DNA of 64,000 bases, taken from Dehalococcoidia bacterium (lineage in GTDB: Bacteria; Chloroflexota; Dehalococcoidia; Lucifugimonadales; Lucifugimonadaceae). Below, one piece after another: positions 46,564-54,890 of this stretch; positions within the stretch are counted from its first letter, which is position 1, and each line of letters starts with the position of its first letter. A program made the translations under genes and the position numbers. The notes under the pieces were generated by a model that ran no database searches, was not told the DNA's origin, and worked only from the letters and a program-made list of their open reading frames with translations. The stretch spans positions 47,340 through 111,339 of the forward strand of contig JAJEGY010000006.1 in NCBI GenBank assembly GCA_022819585.1, in the 5' to 3' direction.

Positions 46564-47750
46564 AAACCTTCTCCATCCAAGAAGCACGCAGTATCGCCCT
46601 AAAAGCCCAAGGCTTTGGCGACTCACGCCCATCCTCCGGCACCGTGACCTTCGATGACTTCGACCGCGTCATGAAAACGGTCAACATCGTCCAGATCGAC
46701 ACCATCAACGTCCTCATACGCACCCAATACATGCCCTTCTTCTCCCGCCTAGGCCCATACCCCCTAGACATGCTCCACAAATACGCATACGAAGACCGCA
46801 ACCTATTCGAATACTACGCCCACGCCGCAGCCCTCACCCCGATAGATCACCTGCCACTTTTCCGCCACCGCATGTCCGAGTGGAAACCATGGCGACGCTG
46901 GACACAAATCATGGACGAATCCCCTGGTCTCCTCGAGACGGTTCTCAGCGAAATCCGAACCGAAGGCCCCATGGAAGTCGCCGATTTCGACCAAAAAGGC
47001 GAACGCTATGGCTACTGGGGCACCTCAACAACGAAACTCGTCCTCGAAACCCTGATGTTCCAAGGCAAATTCGCCGTCTCAGACCGCATAAACAACGCAA
47101 GACGCTACGACCTCATCGAACGCGTAATCCCCCAATCCCACCTCAACACGGACATCTCGCGCGACGAAGCGCGCCGCCAAATGATGAAATTAGCCATCTC
47201 CTCAATGGGCATCGCCACCGATTACGACCTCGCCGACTACTACCGAATCAGACGCGCCGAAGCACAAGCCCCTATCAAGTCCCTCATCGAACAAGGCGAA
47301 ATCGAACGCGTCAAAGTCGAAGGCATCGACCAACCGACCTACGCCCTGCCCGACATCGAACCCCCGACCAGCCCCCTCAACGCCCGCGCCATCGTCTCCC
47401 CCTTCGACTCCGTCGCCTGGTATCGCAACCGACTCGAGTCGTTCTTCGACTTCGAATACAAGATCGAAATCTACGTCCCACCCAAAAAACGACGCTACGG
47501 ATACTACGTAATGCCATTTATCTTCGGTGACCGCTTCGCTGCCCGAGTAGACCTCAAAGCCGACCGCCCAAAATCCGTCCTCCGAGTCCCCGGCGCGTTC
47601 CTAGAAGAAAACTGCGACGAAGAAGCAACCGCCCACCACCTAGCATCCGAACTCCAACTCCTAGCCAACTGGCTAAACCTAGACCGCATAGTAGTAGGAC
47701 GCAAAGGCAACCTAATCCCCGCCCTACGCTCAGCAGTCAAAGCCCTCTGA
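46548..47750 (+). CDS. YcaQ/AlkZ-like winged-helix DNA glycosylase
   Basis: This 400-residue protein of the HTH_42 (YcaQ/AlkZ) family unhooks interstrand crosslinks or removes alkylated bases. The key loop VQIDTINVLIRTQYMPFFSR places Gln and Asp in the QxD pattern described for this superfamily. Tandem winged helices and a C-terminal beta barrel (RYGYYVMPFIFGDRFAARVD) follow. Base flipping activity is inferred from family. It overlaps the SCO1664-like gene by 16 bases. Confidence 0.88.
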   Translation: MANDLKTFSIQEARSIALKAQGFGDSRPSSGTVTFDDFDRVMKTVNIVQIDTINVLIRTQYMPFFSRLGPYPLDMLHKYAYEDRNLFEYYAHAAALTPIDHLPLFRHRMSEWKPWRRWTQIMDESPGLLETVLSEIRTEGPMEVADFDQKGERYGYWGTSTTKLVLETLMFQGKFAVSDRINNARRYDLIERVIPQSHLNTDISRDEARRQMMKLAISSMGIATDYDLADYYRIRRAEAQAPIKSLIEQGEIERVKVEGIDQPTYALPDIEPPTSPLNARAIVSPFDSVAWYRNRLESFFDFEYKIEIYVPPKKRRYGYYVMPFIFGDRFAARVDLKADRPKSVLRVPGAFLEENCDEEATAHHLASELQLLANWLNLDRIVVGRKGNLIPALRSAVKAL

Positions 47751-47809
47751 AGCCAATCACCCATATAATTCGCCCCAACTACCAAACCACCAACCGATAC
47801 CAATCCGCC

Positions 47810-48730
47810 GTGCCCACAACCAACCAACTCACTGACGAACAAATCGCCGAGTACCGCAAAAACGGCTTCATCGGCGTAAACAACGTCTTCTCGATGGAAG
47901 AAGTCGAAGAGCTGCGTAAAGTCACCGAAGAATTCGTCCAACAATCAGCTGAACTCACCGAACACAACGAAATGTTCGACCTTGACTTCGCCGCCGGACA
48001 CAGCCCCGAAACTCCCAAGCTCCGACGCATCACCAGCCCTCACACGCGCCACCCGGTCTATGAAGCCGCAAGCCGCAAGGAAGGCCTCCTAGACATCATC
48101 GAGCAGCTCATCGGATCCAACATCAAGCTCCACCACACCAAGCTCAACATGAAGGCTCCCGGCGGTGGCGCTCAGGTCGAATGGCATACCGACTGGGGCT
48201 TTTATCCCGCAACAAACGATGACATCCTCGAGATCGGACTCACCTTCGACGACATGGAGATCGAGAACGGATGCCTCATGGGCATCCCCGGCTCGCACAC
48301 ATGGCCGGCTCTCGACCACCACCAAGACGGATACTTCGTCGGCGCCGTCTCCGAAGACGACTTCGACATGGAAGAGGCCGTCCCCATTCGCCTCAAAGCA
48401 GGAGGCGTATCCATCCACCACGTCCGCACCCTCCACGGATCCGCGCCAAACATCTCCGACCGACCTCGGCGCCTCCTCCTCATGGGCTACCAGGCCGCCG
48501 ACGCGTGGCCCCTCCGAGGCGTCCCCGACTGGGACAAGTGGACGCAAGACATCCTCCGGGGTGAACCTACCAACGAACCCCGCCTAGAAAAAGTGCCGGT
48601 CCGCATGCCTCTACCCCCACACCCCCGCGAAGCAGGCTCAATCTTCGAACTCCAAGAAAACCTCAAAAAGTCCCACTTCGCCACAGAACTAGACGCCGCC
48701 GGCATCCAACAGCAACAACAGCAACAGTAG
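47810..48730 (+). CDS. Phytanoyl-CoA dioxygenase-family protein
   Basis: This 306-residue non-heme Fe(II)/2-oxoglutarate oxygenase has iron ligands expected in EWHTDWGF (HxD) and the distal His in HHVRTLHGSAPN. The Arg that holds 2-oxoglutarate lies in RPRRLLLMG. The C terminus is GIQQQQQQQ, encoded by a CAG/CAA run that stops exactly where a REP-like repeat begins. Substrate unknown; the family hydroxylates lipids and small carboxylates. The start is GTG. Confidence 0.88.
   Translation: MPTTNQLTDEQIAEYRKNGFIGVNNVFSMEEVEELRKVTEEFVQQSAELTEHNEMFDLDFAAGHSPETPKLRRITSPHTRHPVYEAASRKEGLLDIIEQLIGSNIKLHHTKLNMKAPGGGAQVEWHTDWGFYPATNDDILEIGLTFDDMEIENGCLMGIPGSHTWPALDHHQDGYFVGAVSEDDFDMEEAVPIRLKAGGVSIHHVRTLHGSAPNISDRPRRLLLMGYQAADAWPLRGVPDWDKWTQDILRGEPTNEPRLEKVPVRMPLPPHPREAGSIFELQENLKKSHFATELDAAGIQQQQQQQ
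48708..48730 (+). repeat. CAG/CAA trinucleotide run (polyglutamine C terminus)
   Basis: Seven glutamine codons (CAA/CAG mixture) precede the TAG stop of the phytanoyl dioxygenase gene. Slippage here would change only the length of the tail. The stop itself overlaps the first base of the GTAGGGGCCG repeat. Confidence 0.7.
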
Positions 48731-48835
48731 GGGCCGTTCGTGAACGGCCCGGGGCAGGGCCTCATCGTAGGGGCCGTTCGTGAACGGCCCGGGGTGGGGC
48801 TGCGAAGGAAGCGCAGCGACCCTTCGCAGAATGAT
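48727..48835. repeat. REP-like palindromic repeats, two tandem units
   Basis: Two copies of GTAGGGGCCGTTCGTGAACG start at 48727 and 48767. Each forms a perfect GGGCCGTTC/GAACGGCCC hairpin with a two-base loop. The second continues into CTGCGAAGG...CCTTCGCAG-like inverted repeats. Further copies lie at 49972 and 62944. They lie immediately beside a RAYT transposase gene, the arrangement expected of its substrates. Confidence 0.8.
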
Positions 48836-48877
48836 GGTCGCCTCCAACCTACCCACTCCGTCCTCCACCTCACCACA

Positions 48878-49411
48878 TCACACCCTGCCCCTGCGTAACC
48901 CCGCCACATCTGGATTCTCCTCATCCCTGTCCCATGCCGCCGGGTTTCCCACGATGTAATCCCGGATCCGGTCCAAATCTTCCTGACCCCTCACCACATG
49001 CTCATAGAAATTCCGTTGCCACAACCGCTTACCTCGTGTTCCCAGAACATCGTTTACACGTTGTGTCGTGATCGTCTTGAAAGACCCCACCAACCCGCCT
49101 AACGGCTTCAGCGGTGCCGAATTTCCCTTGCCGGCATCATCCAACACCACAACCCCGTGCAAATGATTAGGCATCACTACAAACGCGTCCAACGCAACAT
49201 GCCGATACCGTTCCTCCAACGATCCCCAACCTTGCCGCACTGCCTCACCCGCCTCGTTCAAACGCATCTCGCCGGCCACCACTTCCCCGAACATACATAA
49301 CTTTCCCTCCGTAACAATCGTCACAAAATACGCCCCTGCACTCGAATAGTCGTAACCTCTCAAACGCAACCTGTTGCGGCGTTGCCTTGCCCCCTCAAAC
49401 ATTCTCACCAA
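48878..49411 (-). CDS. REP-associated tyrosine transposase (RAYT)
   Basis: This 177-residue Y1 (HUH) transposase of the IS200/RAYT type has the HUH motif in VVMPNHLHGVV and the catalytic Tyr in NFYEHVVR. It opens with the family start RLRGYDYSSAGAYFVTI. RAYTs cut single-stranded REP hairpins and are thought to spread them. REP-like repeats flank the gene at 48727-48835 and 49972-50043. The reading frame is complete, so it may be active. Confidence 0.9.
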   Translation of the reverse strand: MVRMFEGARQRRNRLRLRGYDYSSAGAYFVTIVTEGKLCMFGEVVAGEMRLNEAGEAVRQGWGSLEERYRHVALDAFVVMPNHLHGVVVLDDAGKGNSAPLKPLGGLVGSFKTITTQRVNDVLGTRGKRLWQRNFYEHVVRGQEDLDRIRDYIVGNPAAWDRDEENPDVAGLRRGRV

Positions 49412-49482
49412 CCTACAACAACCATCCGGTCACACTGTCAAACCACCTGAAACAGACCTTAACCCTTTTAGAATCCCCCAAC

Positions 49483-49929
49483 ATGCCCTTCCTAATCCCA
49501 AAACCCGTCCTCGCCGACATCATCTCCCACGCCCTCATCGCTGACCCCGAAGAATGCTGTGGCGTCCTAATCGGCGACGAAAACGGTGCCGACGAAGCAA
49601 AACGCATCAAAAACACCCACCCCGAACCTATCCGACGCTACGAGATGGACCCTGTAGCCTTAGCACGCGCCGAATCCGAAGCCGACGCTAAAGGCCTCAA
49701 AATCGTAGCCATCTACCACTCACACACCCACTCCCAAGCCTACCCATCCAAGACCGACGTCAACAACGCTGTCCAATCATGGTGGACCGAACCCTACTAC
49801 GTTCTAATCTCCCTAGTAGAAAAAACCCGACCCATAGTCCGAGCCTTCAAAATCTCCGACAACCACCAAGTAACCGAAACCCCAATAACCACCGACGGCG
49901 ACCAGTACGTAGAAACAACCCGAAGCTAA
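49483..49929 (+). CDS. JAMM-motif metalloprotease (Mov34/MPN family)
   Basis: This 148-residue protein has a complete JAMM zinc site: Glu in PEECCGVLIG, then YHSHTHSQAYPSKTD giving H79-x-H81-x10-D92. Bacterial members remove ubiquitin-like tails or sulfur-carrier adducts, for example in cysteine or molybdopterin-related sulfur transfer. No sulfur-carrier gene is adjacent. I use the internal ATG at 49483; the track start is 32 codons upstream within a non-homologous stretch. Confidence 0.9.
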   Translation: MPFLIPKPVLADIISHALIADPEECCGVLIGDENGADEAKRIKNTHPEPIRRYEMDPVALARAESEADAKGLKIVAIYHSHTHSQAYPSKTDVNNAVQSWWTEPYYVLISLVEKTRPIVRAFKISDNHQVTETPITTDGDQYVETTRS

Positions 49930-49971
49930 TTTCATGCTCGCCCCTTTCATGACGAAAAGGTCAACAATCCC

Positions 49972-50043
49972 GTAGGGGCCGTTCGTGAACGGCCCGGGGA
50001 GGGGCTGCGAAGGAAGCGAAGCGCCCTTCGCAGAGCGACGGAC
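49972..50043. repeat. REP-like palindromic repeat
   Basis: The unit contains GGGCCGTTC/GAACGGCCC (49976-49995) and CTGCGAAGG/CCTTCGCAG with an 11-base loop. It matches the copies at 48767 and 62944 almost base for base. About 15 bases downstream begins a second GC-rich inverted-repeat stretch (to about 50140) containing CGGGGGATACCCGC, related to the mini-element near 1150. Confidence 0.8.
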
Positions 50044-50155
50044 TCCCCCATCAACTTTGGACAAGTCCCCTTCGCTTTAGCCTAAAGGGACGCGAAGACG
50101 GCGCTCACAACGCCGTTGAACGGGGGATACCCGCCCTCAAACTAGAATCATGTAG

Positions 50156-51130
50156 ATGGTTATGAAACATTCAGCTATAGATAACAGTCACAAAAACGGT
50201 CACGTCGTTCAAGTCTCCGGCCTTGTAAAGCTCTACGATGAGTTACGCGCCGTAGACGGCATCACCTTCTCAGTAAGACGAGGCGAAACATTCGGTCTCC
50301 TCGGACCCAACGGCGCCGGCAAGACTACAACCATGCGCATGTTGGCCGGACTCTCCCCAGCAACCGACGGATCAGTCATGGTCGCCGGAATGGACGTCGC
50401 GAAGTCCGGTCGCGACGTCCGCAACGAGATCGGAGTGGTCACCCAGCACGACGGGCTCGACACAACCCTCGTAGTTCACCGCAACTTGGAGATGCACGGC
50501 TACCTCGCCGGACTCTCATACCGAGACTCGATCCGCCGAACCAAAGAAGTCCTAGGCTTCTTCAACCTCGAAACCCGCGCAAACGCCAGCATCCACGCCC
50601 TCTCCGGCGGCATGAAACGACGACTCGCCATCGCCAGAGCAATGATGTCCAGCCCGCAGCTGCTAGTCATGGACGAGCCGACCACCGGCCTCGACCCCCA
50701 GAGCCGCAACCGCGTCTGGGAACAACTCGGCGCCCTCAAAGAAGCCGGCGTAACAATCATCATGTCCACCCACTACATGATCGAAGCCGAAACCCTCTGC
50801 GACCGCCTAGCCATCATGGACCACGGCAACATCCTAGACATCGGAGAACCCGACGAAGTCGTCGAGCACCACGTCGGCGCAGAAGTCGCCATCCTCCAAC
50901 TAAGCGAAAACGCCACAACCGAAGAACGCGCCGCCCTCCGCCGACAACTCGACGCCGAAGGACGAGACTACAGCGAAGTAGGCCCACGCTTCCTGGTAAC
51001 CGCACCCAAAGGAACCAAACCAGAAGTCGCCACCCTAACTGGCCTCGCACCAATGCGCGTCACATACCGACCCGCTCACCTCGAAGACGTTTTCCTCTTC
51101 TTAACCGGCCGAGAGTTAAGAGACGAATAG
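50156..51130 (+). CDS. ABC exporter ATP-binding protein (DrrA type)
   Basis: This 324-residue ATPase has Walker A GLLGPNGAGKTTTMRML, the signature LSGGMKRRLAIARAM, Walker B LLVMDEPTTGLDP and the switch His in MSTHYMIEAE. A C-terminal extension of about 80 residues is typical of DrrA-like drug and polyketide exporters. The start may be ATG 50156 or 50162. The permease gene follows 13 bases downstream. Confidence 0.93.
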   Translation: MVMKHSAIDNSHKNGHVVQVSGLVKLYDELRAVDGITFSVRRGETFGLLGPNGAGKTTTMRMLAGLSPATDGSVMVAGMDVAKSGRDVRNEIGVVTQHDGLDTTLVVHRNLEMHGYLAGLSYRDSIRRTKEVLGFFNLETRANASIHALSGGMKRRLAIARAMMSSPQLLVMDEPTTGLDPQSRNRVWEQLGALKEAGVTIIMSTHYMIEAETLCDRLAIMDHGNILDIGEPDEVVEHHVGAEVAILQLSENATTEERAALRRQLDAEGRDYSEVGPRFLVTAPKGTKPEVATLTGLAPMRVTYRPAHLEDVFLFLTGRELRDE

Positions 51131-51143
51131 AAACCTGATACCT

Positions 51144-51965
51144 ATGAGCACCCAAGTAGCATTCCTAAACCAGACACGCTCCGAGCTGCGTACCTTCGCC
51201 GGAATCCGTTCCCGCTCCATTTCCGCCCTCTGGCTCCGACACTGGTTCGCATTCATCCGCTTCTGGAAATACGCAATCGCATTCCTCTTCGTCGAACCCG
51301 TCGTCATGATGATCGGCGTCGGTGTCGGAATCGGACGTCTCGTCCCGACCGTCCCCGGCACTGACATCCCCTACCCCGAGTTCGTCGCCCCCGGCATTAT
51401 CGTAGGTTCCGCCATGTTCGTCCCCATGGTCGAATGTTCCATGGGCGCATACAACCGCATGGAAAACCAGCTCTACGACACCCAGCTGACCGCTCCACTC
51501 TCCATCCTCGAAGTCCTCATCGCCGACATCGCATTCGGCACAACCCGGGCCTTCATCAGCATGGCCTCGATAACCGTCATCGCCGTCGCTTTCGGCTGGA
51601 TCAACGAGTGGACCGTAGTCTTCGTAATCATCCCCGTTTTCCTCGTCTCTGTCCTCTTCGGAGCGATCGGCTTCCTCTTCTCATCCACCGCGCCTCACGT
51701 CGCATTCGTAACCCTCGTCTTCACCGTCGTCGGTACCCCCATGTTCATGTTCAGCGGCATCTTCTACCCCTTCGAAGTCCTCCCCGACTGGGCACGAACA
51801 ATCTCGAACTTCGTCCCCCTCGCCCCAGCAGTCAACCTCAGCCGGGCCTTCTCAACCAACGTCTACGAGCCAGGCCTGATTTGGGACGTCCTCTTCCTCA
51901 TCGGAATGATCATCATAGTCCTCCCCCTCTCCTACATCCTCCTGAAGCGAAAACTCATCAAGTGA
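51144..51965 (+). CDS. ABC-2 type permease
   Basis: This 273-residue six-helix ABC-2 permease partners the preceding ATPase. Hydrophobic helices run near residues 50-70, 85-105, 125-150, 160-180, 190-210 and 245-262. The family sequence VAPGIIVGSAMFVPMVECSMGAYNRM is present. It probably exports a drug or polysaccharide-type molecule. Its stop overlaps the GNAT start (GTGA). Confidence 0.92.
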   Translation: MSTQVAFLNQTRSELRTFAGIRSRSISALWLRHWFAFIRFWKYAIAFLFVEPVVMMIGVGVGIGRLVPTVPGTDIPYPEFVAPGIIVGSAMFVPMVECSMGAYNRMENQLYDTQLTAPLSILEVLIADIAFGTTRAFISMASITVIAVAFGWINEWTVVFVIIPVFLVSVLFGAIGFLFSSTAPHVAFVTLVFTVVGTPMFMFSGIFYPFEVLPDWARTISNFVPLAPAVNLSRAFSTNVYEPGLIWDVLFLIGMIIIVLPLSYILLKRKLIK

Positions 51966-52717
51966 TTGTGGAACATCCCGTTGCTGACGCTCTGGGTGAT
52001 ACACCGGAAACCGCCATCCCAGTTAGCCTTTTGCGCCGAGGCTTAGCCGAAGCATTTGTCGATGGCTCGCTCTCGCGTTTTAACGCTGCCGTGGTCCAAT
52101 CGCACTCCTTGCCTGATGAACCTTGGTGTTTCGGACGAGACGCCGAGTCAGTCTTGGAACTACTGCAAAGAACCGATGATTGGCTCGAACGCACAATGTC
52201 ACCGAACGTCTCGCAAGCGTTGGCAGCGCCCTTGGCCGCTTTGATACGGCAGGAAGAGAATGTCGAAGTGCGACTCTATGGAGATATCTACCATTCGCTG
52301 ACCAAGCCCCCAACTCCCCACACCCTTCCCGAGGCCAGACTGCTGAGGATGCAGGACGTTGGTCTTTTACTAGCCTCGAACAGGCACCCTCAGGAACTAG
52401 GGTTCGCAACTTTCGACGAGCTTTTGACCGAAGGAGCAGCCGCAGGGGCCATCGTGCACGGGAAATTGAGGGCATTGGCACACACGAACGCCTTGACCGA
52501 GAGATATGGTGACATCGGTGTAAACACGGAAAAGGCTTGGCGCGGGAAGGGATTCGCCACGGCCTGCGCAAGCACTGTTGCCAAAGAGATCCAAAGGCTT
52601 GGCCGCATTCCTGTTTGGAGCGCGGGGGAAGACAACTGGGCCTCGTTGCGCGTCGCCGAGAAATTAGGGTTCGTGGAAACATCAAGACGCATCTATTTGA
52701 ACGTTTTGCGCGCTTGA
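51962..52717 (+). CDS. GNAT-family N-acetyltransferase
   Basis: This 251-residue protein has a C-terminal GNAT domain whose acetyl-CoA loop is visible as KAWRGKGFATACAS, followed by GEDNWASLRVAEKLGFVET. The N-terminal 100 residues are of unknown type. I start at GTG 51962, overlapping the permease stop by four bases. The ORF-track start at 51434 lies inside the permease gene in another frame and has no homology there. Confidence 0.85.
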   Translation: MIVEHPVADALGDTPETAIPVSLLRRGLAEAFVDGSLSRFNAAVVQSHSLPDEPWCFGRDAESVLELLQRTDDWLERTMSPNVSQALAAPLAALIRQEENVEVRLYGDIYHSLTKPPTPHTLPEARLLRMQDVGLLLASNRHPQELGFATFDELLTEGAAAGAIVHGKLRALAHTNALTERYGDIGVNTEKAWRGKGFATACASTVAKEIQRLGRIPVWSAGEDNWASLRVAEKLGFVETSRRIYLNVLRA

Positions 52718-52791
52718 AACGTGTTGAGATGAGCGCCATTGTCGACAGGCGTCAGCTTGAACTGGGTTTAGAATGAGAATCATCAACCAGC

Positions 52792-52884
52792 GGAGGGTTC
52801 GCATAGAGGCCTAGTGCGCCCGCCTGCTAAGCGGGTTGGGGGTGTTGAGCCCCCTCGCGGGTTCGAATCCCGCACCCTCCGCCA
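52792..52884 (+). tRNA. tRNA-Ser (anticodon GCT)
   Basis: The acceptor pairs GGAGGGT with ACCCTCC. The anticodon stem-loop is CCCGCCTGCTAAGCGGG with anticodon GCT, and a long variable arm GGGGGTGTTGAGCCCCC is typical of class II tRNA-Ser. The T-arm is CGGGTTCGAATCCCG, and CCA is encoded. A T-run follows. Confidence 0.97.
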
Positions 52885-52888
52885 TTTT

Positions 52889-53908
52889 TCATGCCTTGTG
52901 GCAAGCGGCGAGTCTACCGGCGCCTTTGTCTTCGAGTGGAGGATGATCGTTGTCTCGGCAATAATCGTCGGCGATCGGACAGCGGTCGTAAAACCTGCAA
53001 CGCGGCAATGGATCCACTGGCGCTGAGACCGATCCCTTGATCGATAAGGCATCCCTAGTTGCTTCGGGATCAGGGACCGGCACCGCTGAAAGCAGCGCCT
53101 TCGTGTATGGGTGCACCGGATACTGCAGCACGTCTTCTGTGTCACCCATCTCCACGATCTTGCCCAGATACATCACCGCAATCCGGCTGCACATGTAACG
53201 GGCGACCGCCAAGTCGTGAGTGATGTACAGATAACCGATGCCGAGCCGGTCTGCCAGCTCGTTCATGAGTTGCATGATGCCCGTTCTGATCGAGATGTCT
53301 AGCATCGAGGTCGGCTCGTCCGCCACCACGAACGACGGCTCCATTACCAGCGCCCGCGCAATCGCCACCCGTTGGCGCTGACCTCCCGACAACTCATGCG
53401 GAAATCGGAACAGGAACGATGCCGGTGGCGTCAGTCCGACCATCGACAAGGTCTCTGAAACTCGTTCGAACCGCTCCGAGTGATCGCCGATCTTCTGGAC
53501 GTGCAGCGGCTCGGCGACGGTATCGAAGATCGTCCTTCTTGGATTCATCGACTCATACGGATCCTGGAACACCATCTGGGCGCGGCGTCGGAAGTCTTTG
53601 AGCGGTGCGCCCTTGAGGTGGGCAATGTCCTCGAGATCGCCTGATTGGTTCTTGAACAGGACTTGGCCGTCGGTGGGCTCTGTAAGTCGGACGAGCATCC
53701 TGCCGGTGGTGGTCTTGCCGCATCCGGATTCACCGACGAGTCCCAGGGTTTCGCCCGGCATGAGGTCGAACGACACCCCGTCGACGGCGTGGATGAAGCT
53801 GCGGTCTCGGCGGAACCATCCGGCGGAAACCGGGTAACGCTTCGCAAGGTTCACCGCGCTGACCAGAGCGAGGGACGCGGATGCGGGGATGCCGACTGAG
53901 ACGTTCAC
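52889..53908 (-). CDS. Dipeptide/oligopeptide ABC ATPase (DppF-like)
   Basis: This 339-residue ATPase of peptide importers has Walker A GLVGESGCGKTTTGRML, signature LSGGQRQRVAIARAL, Walker B VADEPTSMLD and a C-terminal oligopeptide/dipeptide motif with cysteines (CRFYDRCPIADDYC) that may hold an Fe-S cluster. It is the last gene of a five-gene minus-strand operon. Its end lies four bases from the tRNA-Ser gene on the other strand. Confidence 0.94.
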   Translation of the reverse strand: MNVSVGIPASASLALVSAVNLAKRYPVSAGWFRRDRSFIHAVDGVSFDLMPGETLGLVGESGCGKTTTGRMLVRLTEPTDGQVLFKNQSGDLEDIAHLKGAPLKDFRRRAQMVFQDPYESMNPRRTIFDTVAEPLHVQKIGDHSERFERVSETLSMVGLTPPASFLFRFPHELSGGQRQRVAIARALVMEPSFVVADEPTSMLDISIRTGIMQLMNELADRLGIGYLYITHDLAVARYMCSRIAVMYLGKIVEMGDTEDVLQYPVHPYTKALLSAVPVPDPEATRDALSIKGSVSAPVDPLPRCRFYDRCPIADDYCRDNDHPPLEDKGAGRLAACHKA

Positions 53909-53912
53909 GGTG

Positions 53913-54890
53913 TCACTCGCCTCCTAGATCGTCAACCGGATTCCAACATGTCGCCCAGTGGTCGCCACGTTGGACGGTTGGCGGGATGGAAGTTCGGCAC
54001 TCGTCAGTGGCGTAGGCGCATCGGGGATGGAAGGCGCATCCGGCTGGTAGATCGAGGAGGTCGGGCGGCTCGCCGGGAAGTGTAGTCAGGTCGTGCTTCT
54101 CGCCGCGTACGCTGGGGAAGGCCGACATGAGGGCCTTGGTGTACGGGTGGATCGGCCTAGCGTATACCTCGGTCGTGGGGCCGAACTCCACGAGTTTTCC
54201 GGCGTACATCACTCCAACGACGTCACAGACCTCGGCGATCACAGCCATGTCGTGAGAGATATAGATCATGCTCATGTTGAGTGAACGCTGGATGGCCTGC
54301 ATCTCTCGTAGGATGTGATCTTGGACGATCACGTCGAGAGCGGTGGTGGGTTCGTCGGCGATGATGATGTCTGGTTCGCACGCCAACGCCATGGCGATGA
54401 TTGCGCGCTGTCTCATACCTCCGCTGTACTCGTGGGGGTACCGACGAATGTAGGTCGGATCCAAGCTGACGAGATCGAACAGTTCGCGTACTCTTTCCAT
54501 CGCGTCACGGCCTGCAGATGCGGAGTGCGCTTCCAGCGCTTCGATGATCTGATCGCCTACCCGGTAGACCGGGTCGAGGGAGTTCATGGCGGCTTGGAAG
54601 ACCATGGAGATGCGATCCCATCGATGGGCCCTCATCTGGTCTTCGCTCAGAGTGGTGAGATCGACACCGTTAAGGATGATGCTGCCCGAAACGAGTCTTG
54701 CATTGTCGGGCAGCAGTTTTAGCAACGTCATGGCGATGGAGGATTTGCCGCAACCGGATTCGCCGACCAGCCCAAGCGATTGTCCACGTGCCACGGCGAA
54801 GGATACGCCGTCGACCGCGCGCACGGTGCCCGCCCGGGTGACGTAGTGCATCTTCAGGTCTTCGACGACAAGGACGGGATCGGTGGTCAT
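53913..54890 (-). CDS. Dipeptide/oligopeptide ABC ATPase (DppD-like)
   Basis: This 325-residue partner ATPase has Walker A GLVGESGCGKSSIAMTL, signature YSGGMRQRAIIAMAL, Walker B IIADEPTTALD and a C-terminal motif GCAFHPRCAYATDEC. With DppF it forms the two-ATPase motor of Opp/Dpp importers. The ATG overlaps the permease stop by four bases, and a four-base gap precedes the next ATPase. Confidence 0.94.
   Translation of the reverse strand: MTTDPVLVVEDLKMHYVTRAGTVRAVDGVSFAVARGQSLGLVGESGCGKSSIAMTLLKLLPDNARLVSGSIILNGVDLTTLSEDQMRAHRWDRISMVFQAAMNSLDPVYRVGDQIIEALEAHSASAGRDAMERVRELFDLVSLDPTYIRRYPHEYSGGMRQRAIIAMALACEPDIIIADEPTTALDVIVQDHILREMQAIQRSLNMSMIYISHDMAVIAEVCDVVGVMYAGKLVEFGPTTEVYARPIHPYTKALMSAFPSVRGEKHDLTTLPGEPPDLLDLPAGCAFHPRCAYATDECRTSIPPTVQRGDHWATCWNPVDDLGGE

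Noticed and set aside
51434-51961. N-terminal extension of the GNAT gene
   Set aside because: It is out of frame inside the ABC permease gene; Arg/Pro/His-rich composition is typical of a shadow frame.
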